Shown piece after piece: positions 35,287 to 45,955 of a stretch of DNA of 64,000 nt (position 1 is its first letter; each line of letters begins with the position of its first letter). Origin of the DNA: Nostoc indistinguendum CM1-VF10. Its GTDB lineage: Bacteria; Cyanobacteriota; Cyanobacteriia; Cyanobacteriales; Nostocaceae. The notes under the pieces were generated by a model, which worked only from the letters and a program-made list of their open reading frames with translations, made no database searches and was not told the origin of the DNA. A program made the translations under genes and the position numbers. The stretch covers positions 23,390-87,389 of the forward strand of contig JAHHHS010000024.1 in assembly GCA_019359215.1 (NCBI GenBank), in the 5' to 3' direction.

Positions 35287-37014
35287 ATGACACAAACAGC
35301 CCAGCTTAGTCCATCATCTGTCTTTGTCGTGAGCGGCGGTGCAAAAGGGATTACGGCTGAGTGTACTATCAGATTAGCCCAACAGCAACCCTGCAAATTC
35401 ATCCTCCTCGGTCGCTCCGAACTATTAGAAACCGAGCCAGATTTTGCTCAAAATTCTGATGAATCCGCATTGAAAAAATGTATCATGGAAAGCCTTCTTT
35501 CTCAAGGAGAGAAGCCCACACCCATGAATGTGCAAAAAATATATAACAAAATTACCTCCAGCCGTGAAATTAAAAAGACTCTAGCAGCAATTGAAAGAAC
35601 CGGAGCTAAAGCCGAATATATCAGCGTTGATGTCACAGATACGCAAGCTTTACAAGAAAAACTCGCCACTGCTGTACAACATCTTGGTCCAATTACCGGA
35701 ATCATCCACGGCGCTGGAAACTTAGCTGATAAGTTAATTGAAAAGAAAACAGAAGAGGATTTTGAAAAAGTTTATACCGCCAAAGTTCAAGGATTGGAAA
35801 ACCTGCTAACTTGCGTCAACCCTAATCAACTTCAGCATTTAGTTTTGTTTTCTTCCGTAACAGGCTTTTACGGAAATCCTGGACAATCTGATTATGCGAT
35901 CGCAAATGAAATTCTGAACAAATCAGCCCATATATTTAAGCAAAGTTATCCCTCATGTCATGTAGTCGCTATCAACTGGGGTGCTTGGGATAGTGGGATG
36001 GTGACAGCAGAATTAAAGAAGATTTTTCAAGAACGAAAAATTGAAATAATTCCGATTGCAGTCGGGGCACAAATGCTGGTTAAAGAAATGGATAATACCA
36101 ATCATACAACCTCACAAGTTGTTATTGGTAGCCCACTCGTTCCCCTGGCGGCGGAGTTAGATTCAGAACTAAGAACCCATCGTATTCGTCGCCAAATGAC
36201 ATTGGAGGCTAATCCATTTTTGCACGATCATACTATTGCTGGTTCTCCAGTTTTACCAGCAACTTGTGCAATGACCTGGATTATTAATGCTTGTGAACAA
36301 TTATATCCTGGTTATCGGTTATTTAATTACCAAAATTTTAAAGTTTTAAAGGGGATTACTTTCAATGAAACATTAGCAAAAGAACATATTTTAGAGATAG
36401 AAGAAATTTCTAAAGTTAGTCTTGAAAGAATCGAACTTAAAGCCAAGATTTCGAGTAAAAACCCAGAAGGGAAAATCCATTTTCATTTTAGCGCTCAACT
36501 CAATCTCCAGCGAGAAATCCCATCTGCACCCATTTATGAATCTCTCAATCTCGAACAAGATAATATCATCACCGCTACAGGAAAAGCTTTTTATCAAAAT
36601 GGGGGGGCTACATTATTTCACGGCCCCGGTTTTCAAGAAATTAAAAGAGTTCTAAATATCAGCCCTGAAAAAATCACTACAGAATGTCTGTGGACAGAAC
36701 TCAGCGCACAGGAACAAGGACAATTCCCTGTCCAATGGGTTAATCCTTACACAACTGACTTGAGTATGCACGCCTTATGGGTTTGGACACAAGACTTTCA
36801 TGAAGAAGGTTGTTTACCTGGAAAAGTAGAAAAATTTGAACAATTTGCGATGATACCACATAACGAAATATTTTATGTTTCTTGTGAAGTACTATCTAAG
36901 ACACCAAGTAGTGCGATCGCAAACTTTATCATACACGACCGCCAAGGAAAAATCTATTCACGAATGCTCGGTGCCCACGCCATTATTTGGTCAATGAAAA
37001 TGCTTAGAAGCTAG
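35287..37014 (+). CDS. hglD: Heterocyst glycolipid synthase HglD (catalytic KR half and DH domain)
   Basis: 575 residues from ATG 35287 (MTQTAQLSPSSVFVVSGGAK), which has GAGGA three to four bases upstream. The frame stays open to 35125, but that part is repeat-derived. Residues about 10-270 are the catalytic ketoreductase: VSGGAKGITAECTIRLAQ (NADPH), GIIHGAGNLADKLI, VLFSSVTGFYGNPGQSDYAIAN (Ser-Tyr-Asn/Lys set). Residues about 310-570 form a hot-dog dehydratase: NPFLHDHTIAGSPVLPAT with catalytic His, and HGPGFQEIKRV. It would reduce and dehydrate each beta-keto intermediate made by HglE/HglC. The hgl letter follows the Anabaena gene order from memory; the domain call is firmer than the letter. 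Confidence 0.82.
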   Translation: MTQTAQLSPSSVFVVSGGAKGITAECTIRLAQQQPCKFILLGRSELLETEPDFAQNSDESALKKCIMESLLSQGEKPTPMNVQKIYNKITSSREIKKTLAAIERTGAKAEYISVDVTDTQALQEKLATAVQHLGPITGIIHGAGNLADKLIEKKTEEDFEKVYTAKVQGLENLLTCVNPNQLQHLVLFSSVTGFYGNPGQSDYAIANEILNKSAHIFKQSYPSCHVVAINWGAWDSGMVTAELKKIFQERKIEIIPIAVGAQMLVKEMDNTNHTTSQVVIGSPLVPLAAELDSELRTHRIRRQMTLEANPFLHDHTIAGSPVLPATCAMTWIINACEQLYPGYRLFNYQNFKVLKGITFNETLAKEHILEIEEISKVSLERIELKAKISSKNPEGKIHFHFSAQLNLQREIPSAPIYESLNLEQDNIITATGKAFYQNGGATLFHGPGFQEIKRVLNISPEKITTECLWTELSAQEQGQFPVQWVNPYTTDLSMHALWVWTQDFHEEGCLPGKVEKFEQFAMIPHNEIFYVSCEVLSKTPSSAIANFIIHDRQGKIYSRMLGAHAIIWSMKMLRS

Positions 37015-37318
37015 TAATCGGTCAAGTTGAAAGTTCGTAGTAATGACTTTAGTCCTTGTTTTATAAGTACAGATTTGTGTGAACTCGTGGGGAATTGAGG
37101 GTTGAATTTTAAACGCAAAGGGGCGCAAAGGGAAACGCAAAGGTTCGCAGATAATTCATGAAATGTTGTACTAAGCAATAAAGTCTTTACTGCAAACTAT
37201 CAAAGCTAGCTTAATCTTAGGATTGCTATAACTTGCCTCGTTCAAAGTTTGGGGAACAGCGTAAATCCTGCCTTTTAATTATCTCTTGCTAAATACCCAA
37301 ACTCGGAGCATATAAATC
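37015..37318. other. hglD-hglC spacer
   Basis: 304 bases with no gene. At about 37111-37150 there is a dispersed repeat of the type AACGCAAAGGGGCGCAAAGG. A GGAG site near 37304 precedes the GTG start of hglC. The gap may contain a second promoter of the hgl series. Confidence 0.4.
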
Positions 37319-40300
37319 GTGGAAAAAATAGCCATTATCGCATTATCATGCCTATTCCCCGATGCAAAGAATCCTGAAGAATACTGGCAAAACATCGTTA
37401 ATCAAAAAGATTCGACATCCTCTGCAACCGTCGAAGAAATCGGAGTAGATCCGACAATATTTCACAATCCAGTCAAAGGTACACCAGACAAAACCTATTC
37501 CCTCAAAGGCGGGTACATCCGCAATTTCGAGTTTAATCCATCTGAATACAATCTACCATCAGAATTCGTTGCTGGTTTAGATAACACCTTCAAATGGTCA
37601 TTGTATGCCGCCAAACAAGCAATTGTACAAAGTGGTTATTGGGGTAATCAAAATGTTCTTGCAAAATGTGGCGTAATTTTAGGTAATTTGTCATTCCCGA
37701 CAAAATTATCTAATCAATTATTCTTTCCAATTTACCAGCAAGCTATTAACCCTGCTGTCAGAGAACTTTTGCAGGATGAAGACTTTGATTTAGCTGCTTT
37801 ACCAAGTGCAACTAAAGTATCTTTATACAATGCGATGATATCTGGTTTACCAGCATCTATCGTAGCTCAAGCTCTATCGCTATCTCAGATTAATTTATGT
37901 CTGGATGCTGCTTGTTCTTCATCATTTTATGCGATTAAACTAGCATCTCATTACTTATGGTCACACAAAGCTGATGTCATGTTAGCTGGAGCCATCAGTT
38001 GTGCAGATTCCCTATTCGTGCGGATGTTATTTTCCGGTGTTCAAGGATATGCAGAAAACGGTATCAGCCGTCCCTTAGATAAGTCATCTAGAGGATTAAT
38101 CCCCGCCGATGGTGTTGGGATGGTGATGCTGAAGAGATATTCTGATGCCGTTAGAGATGGTGATAATATTCTCGCTACCATCTGCGGTAATGGACTCTCG
38201 AATGATGGTAAAGGTAAACACTTACTCAGCCCTAATCCTAAAGGGCAAACCTTAGCTTTTGAACGAGCCTACAATGAGGCAAAATTTAGTCCAAAAACTA
38301 TTGATTATTTAGAATGTCACGCCACTGGCACATTACTAGGAGATACAACCGAATTCAACTCCATAGAGACATTCTTTGGTAAACATCAAGCTGCGCCTAT
38401 GGTGGGTTCTGCTAAGGCAAATACTGGTCACTTGCTAACTGCTGCTGGCATGGTTGGCTTGACTAAAGTGATTTTGAGTATGTCTCATGGTGTAATTCCA
38501 GCAACCATGAATATTTCGGAACCTTTAACATCAGAAAATGGTACAATTTCCGCCGATAAAATTGTTAGAACAGCTACGGCATGGCCTAATAATAACGCAC
38601 CAATCAAACGGGCAGCTATTAGCGCTTTTGGTTTTGGCGGCACTAATTCTCATCTGATTTTAGAACAAGGAACTACAGCAGAATCAGTTGAATCAACTCC
38701 ACCTGTTCCACCTACCAAAGTCGCCATTGTCGGCATGGATGCCTTTTTTGGTAACTGCAATGGTTTAGATGCTTTTGAACGCAGCATTTATGATGGAACA
38801 CAGCATTTTACTTTCCTACCGCCTCAAAGATGGCATGGGATAGAAAATCAAGAAAGTGTCCTGAAAGAGTACGGTTTAGCAGATGGAAAAGCACCAGTAG
38901 GGGCATATATCAAAGATTTTGAAATCGATACTTTATCGTGCAAAATCCCACCGAATGAAATAGAGAAGTTAAACCCACAACAATTGTTGCTTCTGAAAGT
39001 TAGCGATCGCGCCGTCAAAGATGCGAAACTACAGGAGGGTGGCAATGTGGCTGTGATTGTCGCCGCCGAGACAGAATTCTCTGTGCATCAGCTACAGCAA
39101 AGATGGAATCTCTCTTGGCAAGTTAAGGACGGCTTACTCAACCAAGGAATTTCTTTACCTGCTGAACAACTTTCCCAACTAGAAACCATTGTCAAAGATA
39201 GCATTCACCAACCAGTAGAAATCGGCGAATATGTGAGTCACATTGCCAACATCATGGCAAGCCGGATTTCTGCTTTATGGAATTTCACTGGCCCTGCATT
39301 CACCGTCAGCGCTGGCGAAAATTCTGCCCTCAAGGCGTTGGAAATTGCCCAAATGCTACTCGCTACTGGAGAAGTAGACGCGGTGGTTGTTGGTGCAGTA
39401 GATTTAGCCGGTGGTGTGGAAAATGTCTTGTTCCGCAGCCAATTTGCCCCAATTAATACGGGTGTCAATACCTTGGGTTATGACCAACAAACTAATGGCT
39501 GGACAGTTGGCGAAGGTGCCGGTGCTGTCGTCCTCAAGCGCTACGAAGCTGCTAAGGAAGATAATGAACGCATCTATGCAGTAATTGATGCCATGAGTTT
39601 CGCACAAGGTAATTCTACTTTGAGTGATGCTTTGGTTAAACCTGATGCTTCAGCTATCAGCAATGTCTGCAAACAAGCTTTCCAGATGGCGGAGATTCAA
39701 CCCACAGAGGTTAACTATGTGGAAGTCTTCGGTAGTGGCGTTCCCCAGGAGGATGAAGCCGAAATCACAGGTTTACTGCAAGCTTATCCGAAAGTGGGCA
39801 ACGGTTTGCACTGTGCATTAGGTAGCGTCAAAGCCAATATCGGCCACACCTATACAGCATCGGGAATTGCTAGCTTAATCAAAACCGCTCTCTGTCTTTA
39901 TTACAGGTATATTCCCGCCACACCCAAATGGTCTGGTGTCAAAACACCGCAAGTATGGGAAGGTAGCCCTTTCTATGTGGCAATGGAATCAAGACCTTGG
40001 TTTGTCGATAAGGGCGGCACACGCAGAATAGCAGCAATTAATAGCATGGGTATAGATGGCAGTTACGCCCATTTAATCTTATCGGAAGAACCCAGCCAAG
40101 AGGAGCGGGATAACAGATATTTGCAACAAATGCCTTTTCATCTGTTTCCCATCGCAGTTAGCGATCGCTCCACTATATCCGATATCCTAAACCATCTCCA
40201 AAAATCCATTGAAGCCAGTTCTTCTTTATCAGCTACCGCTAGCCAAACATTTGCTACCTTTGAACAGTATTCTGATGCAAAATACGTCTTATCAATCGCA

Positions 40301-42070
40301 GGACGTAACACCAAAGAACTACTCAAAGAAATTGAATCTGCCCGCAAAGGTGTAAATAATGCTTTTGAGAAAGGCACAGATTGGCAAACACCAATAGGAA
40401 GTTATTTCACAGCGAAACCATTGGGTAAAACTGGAGCAGTTGCTTATGTTTACCCCGCAGCAGTCAATTCTTATATTGGCATTGGTCGGACTGTTTTTCG
40501 CTTATTTCCTAAAGTCTTCGAGGACTTAAAAAGTAACAATCTTTACAACCGGGCTGCCGATGTTGAAAAGCTGGTTTATCCCAGAAGCTTACCGAAATTG
40601 ACAACTAGACAACTAGAAACGCTCGAAAAGCAATTGTTAGATGATTCGCTAGCAATGTTTGAAAGCGAAATCGCCTTTGCCAGATACATGACGGCAATTT
40701 TCCGAGATGATTTTCAAGTCAAGCCGCAATCTGTATTTGGGTATAGCTTGGGTGAAACTAGCATGATGGTTGCCCAAGGTGTTTGGAGTGATTTTGAGGG
40801 TGGAAGTAACACTTTAAACTCATCACCTTTATTTGGCGATAAGTTATCTGGGCCAAAAAATGCTGTGCGTGAATATTGGGGATTAAGCGATTCACCAAAT
40901 AACAATCTTTGGAATACCTATGTTCTCATGGCTACTCCATCGCAAGTTAGAGAATGCCTGAAACAAGAGAATCGCGTCTACTTAACTCAAATCAACACAC
41001 CAGAAGAAGTATTAATTGCTGGTGAAGATGCCGCCTGTAAGCGAGTGATTGAAAATTTAGGTTGCAACGCTTTCCCCGCTCCCTTCGACCATGTGATACA
41101 TTGTGAGGCGATGCGATCGCAGTTCGAGGAAATCAAGAAGGTAAACAGCTTACCATCACAAAATCTTCCTGGAATTGTGTTTTATTCTGCCGCCGATTAT
41201 CAACCAGTTGCACTTGAAAGAGATGCGATCGCTCACAACATCGCCAAAGGATTGTGCCAAGAACTTGATTTTCCGCAATTAGTTAACCGTGTCTACGGTG
41301 ATGGGGTCAAAATATTTTTAGAAGCAGGCGCGGGTAGTGTCTGTTCCCGATGGATTGATAAAATTCTCGGCGACAAAGAACACATCACAGTCTCTCTGAA
41401 TCGTAGAGGGATGGATGACCATGCTTCGATGGTCAAAGCATTAGCAAAGCTACTCAGTCATCAGGTGAATGTGGATTTATCACCGTTGTACAACAAAGCC
41501 CAAGAAAGTGCTAATTCAAACAAAGCAACATTGAGAACAGTTACCTTGGGCGGGAAAGCGATCGCTGCTACAATTTTGAGCGAAGAGAATCGTAAACTTG
41601 TTGAAAATTTGGTTGAGGATATTAAGTGCGAACGCTTCAAAATACAGCATCCAAACATACCTAATTTGCAACAATCTGAAATCACAGATTTTCTTAACAC
41701 TTACAACCACATAACTCAACAAGAAAGTTATTCCCCTAACATCTTGCCTCAGCCAGAAGAAGTAAAACCGAAAAATATCATTGATAACGTTTTTGAAACG
41801 AGAGAACAATTACAATCTTCTGAGTCAAGCGCAATTAGACAATCAATTCCTGTTTCTTTACCACCCGTCAGAACTCGAAAAATTAGTAGCATCATCAGCA
41901 TGTTCGATTTAAATAAGACTCAGTATCAAAAGCTCAATGCTAATAATTCAAAGATAACTAAAGCACACACTGCTTTCTTACAAGCTAGACAAGATTACAG
42001 TCAGCAAATGAGCGAAATCATTCAATTGCAACTAGCTTGCGCCCAAAACTTGCTTAACGACGAATCTTGA
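37319..42070 (+). CDS. hglC: Heterocyst glycolipid synthase HglC (KS-CLF-AT)
   Basis: 1583 residues from a GTG start. First KS (1 to about 450): Cys199 in CLDAACSSSFYAIK, LECHATGTLLGD and AKANTGHLLTAAG, so it is active. Second KS-like domain (about 460-910): GPAFTVSAGENSALKALE has no Cys where the nucleophile should be, as in chain-length factors, though ALGSVKANIGHTYTASG is kept. An AT-like domain follows (about 1030-1400), with FGYSLGETSMMVAQG carrying the Ser. The last 180 residues are a linker ending in a helix (ITKAHTAFLQARQDYSQQMS) similar to the HglE linker repeats. The plan resembles PfaC (KS-CLF) of PUFA synthases but with AT instead of DH. It would iterate chain elongation with HglE. 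Confidence 0.9.
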   Translation: MEKIAIIALSCLFPDAKNPEEYWQNIVNQKDSTSSATVEEIGVDPTIFHNPVKGTPDKTYSLKGGYIRNFEFNPSEYNLPSEFVAGLDNTFKWSLYAAKQAIVQSGYWGNQNVLAKCGVILGNLSFPTKLSNQLFFPIYQQAINPAVRELLQDEDFDLAALPSATKVSLYNAMISGLPASIVAQALSLSQINLCLDAACSSSFYAIKLASHYLWSHKADVMLAGAISCADSLFVRMLFSGVQGYAENGISRPLDKSSRGLIPADGVGMVMLKRYSDAVRDGDNILATICGNGLSNDGKGKHLLSPNPKGQTLAFERAYNEAKFSPKTIDYLECHATGTLLGDTTEFNSIETFFGKHQAAPMVGSAKANTGHLLTAAGMVGLTKVILSMSHGVIPATMNISEPLTSENGTISADKIVRTATAWPNNNAPIKRAAISAFGFGGTNSHLILEQGTTAESVESTPPVPPTKVAIVGMDAFFGNCNGLDAFERSIYDGTQHFTFLPPQRWHGIENQESVLKEYGLADGKAPVGAYIKDFEIDTLSCKIPPNEIEKLNPQQLLLLKVSDRAVKDAKLQEGGNVAVIVAAETEFSVHQLQQRWNLSWQVKDGLLNQGISLPAEQLSQLETIVKDSIHQPVEIGEYVSHIANIMASRISALWNFTGPAFTVSAGENSALKALEIAQMLLATGEVDAVVVGAVDLAGGVENVLFRSQFAPINTGVNTLGYDQQTNGWTVGEGAGAVVLKRYEAAKEDNERIYAVIDAMSFAQGNSTLSDALVKPDASAISNVCKQAFQMAEIQPTEVNYVEVFGSGVPQEDEAEITGLLQAYPKVGNGLHCALGSVKANIGHTYTASGIASLIKTALCLYYRYIPATPKWSGVKTPQVWEGSPFYVAMESRPWFVDKGGTRRIAAINSMGIDGSYAHLILSEEPSQEERDNRYLQQMPFHLFPIAVSDRSTISDILNHLQKSIEASSSLSATASQTFATFEQYSDAKYVLSIAGRNTKELLKEIESARKGVNNAFEKGTDWQTPIGSYFTAKPLGKTGAVAYVYPAAVNSYIGIGRTVFRLFPKVFEDLKSNNLYNRAADVEKLVYPRSLPKLTTRQLETLEKQLLDDSLAMFESEIAFARYMTAIFRDDFQVKPQSVFGYSLGETSMMVAQGVWSDFEGGSNTLNSSPLFGDKLSGPKNAVREYWGLSDSPNNNLWNTYVLMATPSQVRECLKQENRVYLTQINTPEEVLIAGEDAACKRVIENLGCNAFPAPFDHVIHCEAMRSQFEEIKKVNSLPSQNLPGIVFYSAADYQPVALERDAIAHNIAKGLCQELDFPQLVNRVYGDGVKIFLEAGAGSVCSRWIDKILGDKEHITVSLNRRGMDDHASMVKALAKLLSHQVNVDLSPLYNKAQESANSNKATLRTVTLGGKAIAATILSEENRKLVENLVEDIKCERFKIQHPNIPNLQQSEITDFLNTYNHITQQESYSPNILPQPEEVKPKNIIDNVFETREQLQSSESSAIRQSIPVSLPPVRTRKISSIISMFDLNKTQYQKLNANNSKITKAHTAFLQARQDYSQQMSEIIQLQLACAQNLLNDES

Positions 42071-42212
42071 CATAAGTCTACATACTTCAACCGTCAATAA
42101 CTTTGGGTAAGGGGAAAGGTGAACTGATAAAAGGAAAAAATTTCTTCCCCATTCCCTATTCCCCACGCCCCACTCCCCTTATTTAATAATTGTAATCCGA
42201 GGGATAACTGCC

Positions 42213-43889
42213 GTGACAACCGTAGATACGGTACTAAGTAAACACGATAATGGTCTTAATTTTTCTTCCTGGTCTTATAACAAAAACCAGGTTTGGAAAG
42301 GTTCTTTAGAAACTGTATCTTTTGATCAACAAACCATCAAAGATAAATTGATGGTGTTAAATAAACCCTGCTACATCGTGAAAGTTGCCGGAAAAATCGG
42401 TGTCACTAATGAGGGTTATTTATCCCCTGGTGATAATGGCACAACAGCACAAGTAGAACTGCTGACATTTGCAGCCCCAATCTGCATTCAACAATTTGGA
42501 GATCCCAATTTTCTCTCCTCTTATGGAGTGAAATATGCCTACGTTACCGGTGCAATGGCTGGCGGAATTGCTTCCGAAGAAATGGTCATTGCGCTGGGAA
42601 AAGAGCAAATTTTGAGTTCCTTTGGTGCAGGTGGTTTAACTCCAGAACGTTTGGAAGCAGCCATAAATCGCATTCAACAAGCTTTACCTCAAGGGCCTTA
42701 TGCATTTAATTTAATTCATAGCCCTAATGAACCTGCGATTGAACGCCGGGCTGTGGATTTATACCTTAAATACCAAGTGAGAACAGTAGAAGCATCTGCA
42801 TTTCTCGACTTGACTCCCAACATTGTTTATTACCGTGTTGCTGGATTGGGATTGAATAGCGCTAATCAAATTGAAATCAAAAATAAAATCATTGCCAAAA
42901 TTTCTCGCCGAGAAGTTGCTACTAAATTTCTGCAACCAGCACCGGCCAGAATAATCAAAGAACTACTGGAACAAGGGTTAATTACTGAGTTACAAGCAAC
43001 CCTTGCAGCCAAAGTTCCGATGGCTGATGATATTACCGTCGAAGCTGATTCTGGAGGACATACAGATAATCGTCCCCTGGTTTGTGTGTTACCTTCTATT
43101 ATCGCCTTGCGAGATGAAATTCAAGCACAATATCATTACCAAACACCCATTAGAATTGGCGTTGCAGGGGGAATTGGTACACCACAATCAGCATTAGCAG
43201 CTTTCATGATGGGTGCTGCTTATATAATGACCGGTTCCATTAATCAGTCATGTGTTGAATCTGGGGCTTGTGAACATACCAAAAAGTTATTAGCCCAAGC
43301 AGAAATGGCTGATATGATAATGGCTCCAGCAGCAGATATGTTTGAAATGGGAGTCAAATTGCAAGTTCTCAAACGGGGTACAATGTTCCCCATGCGAGCG
43401 CAGAAATTATTTGAACTCTACCGCGCTTATGATTCCATTGAAGAGATTCCTTTAGCAGAAAGAGAGAAATTAGAAAAACAAGTTTTTCGCAAAACTATTG
43501 CTGAAGTATGGGAAGGAACTGCTGCTTATTTGTCTCAAAAGAATCCTGAGAAACTTGGAAAAGCAGTTAATAATCCTAAACTGAAAATGGCGTTGATTTT
43601 CCGTTGGTATTTAGGATTATCTTCTCGCTGGTCTAGTTCTGGTGAAAAAGGTAGAGAAGTCGATTATCAAATTTGGTGTGGCCCGGCAATGGGTGGTTTC
43701 AATGACTGGGTACGCGGTTCTTACCTGTCGGAACCAAATAATCGTGGTGTAGTTGATGTTGCTAATCAAATTATGACTGGTGCAGCCTTTTTGTACCGTG
43801 TCCAAAATTTGAAAATTCAAGGGCTGCAAGCTTCCGATTATTACAGTCAGTATCACCCTGTTCGTTCTACATCATTGTTGGAGATTTAA
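42213..43889 (+). CDS. hglA: PfaD-type enoyl reductase HglA
   Basis: 558 residues from GTG 42213, with GAGGG about ten bases before. It belongs to the PfaD/2-nitropropane dioxygenase-like flavoproteins: [78 protein letters not shown], and [16 protein letters not shown]. These hold the FMN site and active His of the TIM barrel. In PUFA and related synthases the PfaD protein is the trans-acting enoyl reductase, here finishing full reduction of most chain positions. It lies directly upstream of hetM with a two-base gap. The name hglA is by gene order recalled from Anabaena. Confidence 0.9.
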   Translation: MTTVDTVLSKHDNGLNFSSWSYNKNQVWKGSLETVSFDQQTIKDKLMVLNKPCYIVKVAGKIGVTNEGYLSPGDNGTTAQVELLTFAAPICIQQFGDPNFLSSYGVKYAYVTGAMAGGIASEEMVIALGKEQILSSFGAGGLTPERLEAAINRIQQALPQGPYAFNLIHSPNEPAIERRAVDLYLKYQVRTVEASAFLDLTPNIVYYRVAGLGLNSANQIEIKNKIIAKISRREVATKFLQPAPARIIKELLEQGLITELQATLAAKVPMADDITVEADSGGHTDNRPLVCVLPSIIALRDEIQAQYHYQTPIRIGVAGGIGTPQSALAAFMMGAAYIMTGSINQSCVESGACEHTKKLLAQAEMADMIMAPAADMFEMGVKLQVLKRGTMFPMRAQKLFELYRAYDSIEEIPLAEREKLEKQVFRKTIAEVWEGTAAYLSQKNPEKLGKAVNNPKLKMALIFRWYLGLSSRWSSSGEKGREVDYQIWCGPAMGGFNDWVRGSYLSEPNNRGVVDVANQIMTGAAFLYRVQNLKIQGLQASDYYSQYHPVRSTSLLEI

Positions 43890-43891
43890 AA

Positions 43892-45406
43892 ATGACTATA
43901 AAACAGTCTTTCACCGCAGACGATATTCAAATATTTTTGGTATCTAACTTAGCTAAGTTGCTAGGAGTCGCAACTGATGAAATAGATGTCACAGAACATT
44001 TAGAAAACTATGGTTTGGATTCAGCCCAAGCAATGATTCTAGTCAGTAACTTAGAAAAGTTACTAGGATTTCAACCATCTCCATTGCTGCTGTGGCATTA
44101 TCCAAATATTGAAGCTCTTTCACAGCGTTTAGCTGAAGAAGTGCAAGAAGGTTCACCAGTTCAAGATACAAAGGTAGTAGCCTCTAATGCCAACACTGCC
44201 CCCTCTGTTCTAGATTTAAGTGCCGAGGCTGTTCTTGACCCTACCATCAATCCCGGTGCTGCATCTAATGTGCTTATGGGTGAACCCAAGAACATCTTTT
44301 TAACTGGAGGAACAGGCTTTTTAGGAGCTTTCCTCATCCGGGAATTGTTACAGGAAACCAATGCGGATATTTATTGCTTAGTGCGTGCTGCTAATGCTGA
44401 AGAAGGCAAAAGCAAACTCCAAAATAATCTGCAACAATATGCAATTTGGCAGGAAGAATTTAACTCCAGAATTATTCCTATTGTCGGCGATTTATCTTTG
44501 CCATTGTTAGGTGTTGGCTCTGAACAGTTTCAAACTTTAGCTACCGATATTGATACTATATATCATAGCGGTGCTTTGTTAAATTATGTTTTCCCATACT
44601 CTGCACTGAAGGCAGCCAATGTTTTAGGTACTCAGGAAGTTTTGAGATTGGCTTGTCAAGTTAAAGTCAAGCCTGTACATTACGTTTCTAGTGTTGCTGT
44701 TTTTGAATCTACTGCTTATGCTGGTAAGGTTGTTAAAGAGCAGGATGAATTCAATCATTGGGAAGGTATTTATCTTGGTTACTCTCAAACAAAATGGGTA
44801 GCTGAAAAGTTAGTAAAAATTGCTCGTGACCGTGGACTTCCTGTAAGTATCCATAGACCCCCACTGATTTCTGGCGATAGCAAAACAGGCATTTGTAACA
44901 CACATGACTTTATTAACCTGATGACCAAAGGCTGTCTACAAATGGGATATTTCCCTGATGTAGATTATATGTTGGATATGTCACCTGTGGACTATGTAAG
45001 TAAAGCGATCGTTTATCTATCACTGCAAAAAGAATCCATAGGTAAAGCATTCAATTTACAACATCCCCAACCTGCTGCTTTGAAAATGCTAGTTGAGTGG
45101 ATACGCTCTTTCGGTTATTCAGTTGAAATGATTCCTTATGAAAAATGGCAATCTGAGTTAATCAATAATGTGACTTCTGCGGACAATCCTTTGTACACTC
45201 TGCGACCATTTTTGTTGGAACGTTGGTCTGATGAACAACTGACTATTCCTGATTTGTACTTGCAAGCGAGAAGACCTCATATTAGCTGCCAAGATACTCT
45301 CCATGCACTAGCAGGCAGTTCTATTGCTTGTCCTCCCATTGACTCTCAATTGTTCATGACTTATACCGCCTACTTGATTCAAAGCGGTTTCTTAAATATC
45401 GCTTAG
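43892..45406 (+). CDS. hetM: ACP-thioester reductase HglB/HetM
   Basis: 504 residues, close to the size of Anabaena HetM (also called HglB). An N-terminal carrier domain (about 10-85) has the phosphopantetheine site [11 protein letters not shown] with Ser44. The rest is a thioester reductase of the extended SDR type: [19 protein letters not shown] (NADPH), [11 protein letters not shown] and [12 protein letters not shown] (Tyr-Lys). It should cut the finished chain from the carrier as an aldehyde or alcohol, giving the terminal hydroxyl of the heterocyst aglycone. Its ATG is two bases past the hglA stop, with the GGAGA site inside hglA, so translation is coupled. A hairpin follows the stop. 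Confidence 0.93.
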   Translation: MTIKQSFTADDIQIFLVSNLAKLLGVATDEIDVTEHLENYGLDSAQAMILVSNLEKLLGFQPSPLLLWHYPNIEALSQRLAEEVQEGSPVQDTKVVASNANTAPSVLDLSAEAVLDPTINPGAASNVLMGEPKNIFLTGGTGFLGAFLIRELLQETNADIYCLVRAANAEEGKSKLQNNLQQYAIWQEEFNSRIIPIVGDLSLPLLGVGSEQFQTLATDIDTIYHSGALLNYVFPYSALKAANVLGTQEVLRLACQVKVKPVHYVSSVAVFESTAYAGKVVKEQDEFNHWEGIYLGYSQTKWVAEKLVKIARDRGLPVSIHRPPLISGDSKTGICNTHDFINLMTKGCLQMGYFPDVDYMLDMSPVDYVSKAIVYLSLQKESIGKAFNLQHPQPAALKMLVEWIRSFGYSVEMIPYEKWQSELINNVTSADNPLYTLRPFLLERWSDEQLTIPDLYLQARRPHISCQDTLHALAGSSIACPPIDSQLFMTYTAYLIQSGFLNIA

Positions 45407-45438
45407 TAATTCACAACTTGCGTAGGATATATTAGAAA

Positions 45439-45475
45439 CGTAACGCACCATCCTGGATACTTTCGGTGCGTTACG
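45439..45475. terminator. Hairpin after hetM
   Basis: CGTAACGCACC and GGTGCGTTACG (11-base arms, 15-base loop) lie 32 bases past the hetM stop and may end the hgl transcript. GTAACGCACC hairpins are frequent dispersed repeats in Nostoc. Confidence 0.55.
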
Positions 45476-45955
45476 AACCTAAAAAATAACTTTATTTAGT
45501 CAAAGCTTTTTAAAACTCAGTACTACTGAACAGCCAATATTTCAGATGCCAGCAACAACTCATACACCAACAGAGGCAATATAATTGCCTTGTTTTTTTA
45601 TGCCCAACCATGTAAATTTTTAGTATTGACCTCTTGACAGAAGCAATCGAGGATAGAATGGTTATTGTCGGGCATAAAAGTTTGATTTTACCCTCTGCCT
45701 TTTGTAAGCGATCAAAAGCTAAATGATAGCAGTCTGAAATAACCGAACTCCTTTAAGTCCTAACTTATTCGATGCATAAGTCCTAAATTTGCGTTTGGAC
45801 TGCTACATCTATCCAATGGATCACATAAGCATTTGAAAGGGTAATAACTCAAGACATTTCTTGTCGGTTCAGATATTACGCGTACTTAATTGTAGAACGA
45901 GAACCACTGTAAATGCAACGCAGCTTCATCAAGTTGAATTCACCAATATTCTTAC
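45476..45955. other. hetM-SDR spacer
   Basis: 480 bases with no gene recognised. It should carry a separate promoter for the downstream SDR. In Anabaena the hetM-hetN interval also separates the two transcripts. No clear ribosome-binding site is visible before 45956. Confidence 0.35.
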
